Assembly (NCBI GenBank): GCA_021812385.1
Contig: JAKANO010000001.1
Location: forward strand, 186,001-250,000
DNA length: 64,000 nucleotides
Source of the DNA: Pseudomonadota bacterium
Lineage (GTDB): Bacteria; Pseudomonadota; Gammaproteobacteria; Burkholderiales; Thiobacteraceae
Direction of reading: 5' to 3'
Shown: positions 60,601-64,000 of the stretch, piece after piece
Layout of the letters: every line of letters starts with the position of its first letter
How positions within the stretch are numbered: the stretch's first letter is position 1
Translations under genes and position numbers: made by a program
The notes under the pieces: generated by a model
Seen by the model: only the letters and a program-made list of their open reading frames with translations
Told to the model about the DNA's origin: nothing
Database searches by the model: none

Positions 60601-62766
60601 CTAGCACTTCAGAATTTCACTGTGTTGTTCGGCATGATTGTCGCGTAACAATTGGGTGGCTTTTTCGGAGGGTAAGGGGCGTGTGAACAAAAATCCCTGG
60701 TATTCATTGCAACCGATGCTGACCAGCGAGTCCAGTTCCTCCTGGGTCTCCACGCCTTCGACCACCAATCTTAATTGCAGTCCTTTGGCCATGGTCGTAA
60801 TTGCGCTCACGATGGATAAGTGGCCGGCATGGCTGGGCATGCCGCGGATAAAGGATTGGTCGACTTTCAGCGTGTGTATCGGCAGTTTGCTTAAATAGCT
60901 CAGCGAGGAATAGCCCGTGCCGAAATCGTCGAGGGCAATCTCCACGCCCTCATCCCGGAGTTTGTTGAGCTTGGGGATGGTGTTTTCGACATCCTTCATA
61001 ATCGTGCCTTCCGTGATCTCGATGCAGATCAGCGTCGGGCTGATTTGGTACTCTTCGAGTAAGCCGAGAAACTTGTTTACGAAATGGGATTTTTGCACCT
61101 GTTGCGGCGATATATTCACGGCGATACGTAGCGCTGGCAGCCCTGCCTCGCGCCATCCATGGGCGTGGCGACAGACGGTTCGCAGCACCCATTCGCCGAT
61201 CTGACAAATGATGCCGGTTTCTTCCGCCAGATGGATGAAGCTGTTAGGAGATAGCAGACCGTGGATCGGGTGATTCCAGCGTATTAACGCTTCCAAGCCG
61301 ATGATCCTGCCATGCGATGCATCTACCTGGGGATGGTAATACACCTCGAATTCGTCGCGTTCCAGCGCATTGCGCAGGTCGCGCACCAGCGCGAGGCGTC
61401 CGGACGCCTGGGCATCCATCGTATCGTTGAACAGCTGGTAGTTGTTGCGACCCTGGTTCTTGGCGTGATACATCGCAACATCGGCACGCTGGATCAAATA
61501 TTCGCTCGTATCCGCGTCACTTGGATACAGTGCGATGCCCATGCTGACCGAAGCGAACAATTCATGATCGCCGATGACGAACTTCTGTTGCAGTGCGAGC
61601 AGGATTTTTTCGGCAATGAACGTGGCGTCGGCGGCTTCACTGATGTGCGGCAGTAAAAGCACGAATTCATCGCCACCCATGCGAGCCAAGGTATCGACTT
61701 CGCGCAGGCAGGATCGCAGGCGCGTGGCCAAGGCCGCCAGCAGCTTGTCGCCGGCGACATGGCCTAGGCTGTCGTTCACGAATTTGAATTTATCGAGGTC
61801 GATAAACATGACCGCCAGTTGGGTGTGGTCGCGTTTGGCTTGATGGATGGCTTGCGTTAGCCGATCCTGGAACAGCGAGCGGTTCGGTAGTCCGGTGAGC
61901 AGGTCGTGGTAAGCCTGAAAAGCGATGGCCTTCTCCACCCGCTTGCGATCGGAGATATTCCGCGCCACGCCATAGGTGCCAATAAAACGCTGATCGTCGC
62001 CGTTGCGATCATACATACCCATCGCGTTCAGTTCGACCGGAACAAATTGCTTGAGGCCATGCAAGCGGCTGTTGTCGGTGTGCTTGAGGCGCAGTTCCAC
62101 GCCGCGGGTGGCGCGTTGGCCGGTACGGCGCTCGTTGAAAATACGGGCTACGCCGAGGACATCTTCGTCGTGGACGATGACGGAGTAGTGTTTGCCGAGC
62201 AGATCTTTCTTGGTGCCGCCCAATATGCTTTCCGCGGCTTGGTTCAAGAAAGTGAAGCGGCCTTCGGTGTCTAGGGTGTAAATGATATCCAGCGAGTTAT
62301 TGACCAGATAACGATACCAGTGCTCGGAGCGCCGCAGGCGCTTGGCCATGTCGCTATTCTCAACTTCCAAGCGACGGCTGGCGAGCGCATTTTGCACGCG
62401 TTTCAGGATTTCATCGGGTTCGTAGGGCTTGCGCAGATAGTCGTAGGCGCCGCGGCGCAGGGCGCTGATGGCCGATTCGATCGAGGCGTCGCCGCTGACC
62501 ACGATGATGCACGTGTCGATGCGCTTTTCTTGCATATGATCCATCACTTCGTGACCGGAAAGGCCGGGCATCATGAGATCGAGCAGCACCAGGTCAAAAG
62601 GGCTGGTTTCGAGGCTGCGCACGGCTTCGGTGCCGTTGCGCGCGGTTTGCACCCGGTATCCTGTAGCGCTGAGCAGCCGGGAAAGGCTGGCGAGCATCAG
62701 CGGCTCGTCGTCGGCAACCAGAACATGAAACTCGTTGGTGTTTTGCTGTGCTTTCTCGTGGGTCAT
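60601..62766 (-). CDS. Response regulator-PAS-GGDEF-EAL cyclic-di-GMP protein
   Basis: 721 residues: CheY-like receiver (about 12-130) with Asp19/20 and phospho-acceptor Asp63; PAS domain (about 145-275); GGDEF at 364-368 with I-site REVD (355-358); EAL (492-494) with [31 protein letters not shown] and VEGVETQEE. Both catalytic domains look intact. It starts 48 bp after the histidine kinase gene on the same strand, so the kinase probably phosphorylates it and thereby steers cyclic di-GMP. It ends 120 bp from the convergent PEP-CTERM gene. Confidence 0.93.
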   Translation of the reverse strand: MTHEKAQQNTNEFHVLVADDEPLMLASLSRLLSATGYRVQTARNGTEAVRSLETSPFDLVLLDLMMPGLSGHEVMDHMQEKRIDTCIIVVSGDASIESAISALRRGAYDYLRKPYEPDEILKRVQNALASRRLEVENSDMAKRLRRSEHWYRYLVNNSLDIIYTLDTEGRFTFLNQAAESILGGTKKDLLGKHYSVIVHDEDVLGVARIFNERRTGQRATRGVELRLKHTDNSRLHGLKQFVPVELNAMGMYDRNGDDQRFIGTYGVARNISDRKRVEKAIAFQAYHDLLTGLPNRSLFQDRLTQAIHQAKRDHTQLAVMFIDLDKFKFVNDSLGHVAGDKLLAALATRLRSCLREVDTLARMGGDEFVLLLPHISEAADATFIAEKILLALQQKFVIGDHELFASVSMGIALYPSDADTSEYLIQRADVAMYHAKNQGRNNYQLFNDTMDAQASGRLALVRDLRNALERDEFEVYYHPQVDASHGRIIGLEALIRWNHPIHGLLSPNSFIHLAEETGIICQIGEWVLRTVCRHAHGWREAGLPALRIAVNISPQQVQKSHFVNKFLGLLEEYQISPTLICIEITEGTIMKDVENTIPKLNKLRDEGVEIALDDFGTGYSSLSYLSKLPIHTLKVDQSFIRGMPSHAGHLSIVSAITTMAKGLQLRLVVEGVETQEELDSLVSIGCNEYQGFLFTRPLPSEKATQLLRDNHAEQHSEILKC

Positions 62767-62814
62767 GGCAACGCTCCTAAGCGAAAAATTTGTTTTTTTC
62801 TTAACCGCCGGCGG

Positions 62815-64000
62815 CTAGCCACCGGCGATGGTTCTTGGTATCAATAGCTGGACAGTCAATCCGCTTCGCTCGCTTATACAAGTAACGCTCGCATGAATTT
62901 CTTCCACCAGTTTGTTCACGATCGCCAGGCCCAAACCGGCATGGTCGCCCCCCTTGGTGCTCGCAACCGGCTCAAAAAGTTGGGCCATCACTGCGCTTGG
63001 CAGCCCCGGCCCGGTGTCGGCTATGACGATTGCTATGTAGGGGCGGCCGTCGCGGTTCACGCCATCCCGCGTGGTGACCGTGATCGTTCCGCCGTCGGGC
63101 ATGGCCTCGGCGGCATTCTTTAAAATATTAAGTAAGATTTGTTTCAGTTTATCGCGCTGGGTCGAAATCCGCGGCAGCGCGTCGGCCAGGTGCATCGCCA
63201 CAGAAATTTTCGCGGGGACGAATAGGGTGTCGGCGGTGAGTTCGATCAGGTCGCGAACGATGCGGTTGATATCGATGCCGGTTTCGGCCGACGCGGCGGG
63301 CGCAGTCGGATTCGTCAGGCTGCGGATGATCGCGGCAATCCGATCGATCTCGTCGTTGAAGATGCGCAGGTCGTTGCGCGCTTCCGCGTCGCCCTCGAGC
63401 TTCAGCGACAGCAGCTTGACGTAGTTCTTCATGATCGAAAGCGGATTGTTCACTTCGTGCACGACGCGCCGCGTTTGGATTTGCATTGCGCTTAATTGAT
63501 CGCGTATCGGCTCAGCGCCCCGCGTCCCGCTGTCCGTCCCCGATTGCAGCGCTTGGGTGCAGGCGCGGCCGAAACGGCCCAGCAATCGCCGCCGCTTTTC
63601 CAGGCGCGCAAGCTGATGCCGTTCGATGCCGAAGGCCGCCAGAGCGGAGCGGGCGCCAGGCGCCGCGAACGGCAAGTACAGCACGCCGCTGCTTGATAAT
63701 AGCCGGCATATTTGTTGATCCAGCACGCTTCCTGATTGCTCGGAAAAGCTGTTGAGCGGAAGATTTTTGCCAAGGGATGCAGCGGCCAGACTGTGCCCGC
63801 CCTGCGCGGTGAGTACCAGTTCCTGTGCACGCGGGTCTTGCCCAGGAAGCGGGTAGGCGCGTAGTTTGCCTGCCTGATCCGCAACCAGATAAAGCGGCGA
63901 CGCCAAGCCAAACAGCAAGTGCGCGGCCTCGGCGCACTGGGTCAAGACCGCATCGAATCCCTGTGCTTGGTTCAACAGGTCGCGCACGCTGTCGATGAGC
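62815..64000 (-). CDS. Sensor histidine kinase, C-terminal part (5' end outside window)
   Basis: At least 394 residues; the frame is open to the window edge, so the GTG at 63987 is probably internal. N-terminal part: GAF-like (about 1-130, LFGLASPLYLVADQAG). Then the dimerisation/phosphoacceptor helix with the H box RRVVHEVNNPLSIMKNY, and the HATPase domain with N box ILLNILKNAAEAM, G1 IADTGPGL and G2 GGDHAGLGLAIV. No membrane segment is visible, so a cytosolic sensor is likely. Operon with the downstream response regulator. Confidence 0.9.
   Translation of the reverse strand, partial: LIDSVRDLLNQAQGFDAVLTQCAEAAHLLFGLASPLYLVADQAGKLRAYPLPGQDPRAQELVLTAQGGHSLAAASLGKNLPLNSFSEQSGSVLDQQICRLLSSSGVLYLPFAAPGARSALAAFGIERHQLARLEKRRRLLGRFGRACTQALQSGTDSGTRGAEPIRDQLSAMQIQTRRVVHEVNNPLSIMKNYVKLLSLKLEGDAEARNDLRIFNDEIDRIAAIIRSLTNPTAPAASAETGIDINRIVRDLIELTADTLFVPAKISVAMHLADALPRISTQRDKLKQILLNILKNAAEAMPDGGTITVTTRDGVNRDGRPYIAIVIADTGPGLPSAVMAQLFEPVASTKGGDHAGLGLAIVNKLVEEIHASVTCISERSGLTVQLLIPRTIAGG

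Overview
The window looks like chromosomal DNA of a betaproteobacterium, probably near the Nitrosomonadales or Sulfuricellaceae. This rests on three things: the housekeeping order dnaE / metG-apbC-dcd-Orn/Lys/Arg decarboxylase, which I recall as typical of Betaproteobacteria; a SoeABC-type sulfite dehydrogenase, which suggests a sulfur oxidiser; and an EpsEFG-XrtB-EpsI exopolysaccharide (EPS) locus of the kind described from methylotrophic and other Betaproteobacteria. No taxonomic search was possible, so this is inference.

Layout. 1-11.3 kb: housekeeping genes. These are the 3' end of dnaE, a candidate small RNA with a CCUCC-rich loop, acyP, two tandem DsrE-like exported proteins, metG, apbC, dcd, a PLP decarboxylase and pbpG. 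11.5-16.3 kb: soeABC and tRNA-Arg(CCT). 16.6-21 kb: a GGDEF-EAL protein, a B12-binding radical SAM protein and an AurF-like diiron oxygenase. 21.0-23.4 kb: a rearranged tRNA-Ser(GGA) locus with a truncated 5' tRNA copy, a multi-hairpin insert and an inverted copy of the tRNA 3' end, followed by an IS4-family element and a small membrane hydrolase.

23.5-55.2 kb: a very long, same-strand EPS locus. It opens with export and length control (epsE, epsF, epsG), exosortase B and epsI. It continues with a Wzy/ligase-like polymerase, five GT4 or GT2 glycosyltransferases, a GINT1-like transferase, a serine acetyltransferase-like protein, an AlgI-type MBOAT O-acetyltransferase with an SGNH-like partner, a fused acetyltransferase/FdtA-type isomerase with an FdtB-type aminotransferase (dTDP-3-acetamido-3,6-dideoxyhexose branch), a Wzx flippase, a methyltransferase, a pyruvate-kinase-like protein, a CapK-like AMP ligase, an asparagine-synthase-like amidotransferase and two heparinase II/III proteins. 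The order implies Wzx/Wzy-dependent synthesis of a decorated, possibly acetylated and amidated polymer. No priming polyprenyl-phosphate sugar transferase and no rmlAB are present here, and only an N-terminal scrap of ugd survives.

55.4-64 kb: a phospholipase C/acid-phosphatase-type phosphoesterase, small exported or hypothetical proteins, a repeat-rich spacer, a second compact exosortase interrupted by a frameshift plus its membrane partner, a PKD-like protein with a non-canonical PEP-CTERM tail, and on the minus strand a histidine kinase / response-regulator-PAS-GGDEF-EAL pair. The two cyclic-di-GMP proteins, the EPS locus and the exosortase/PEP-CTERM elements suggest a biofilm or envelope theme.
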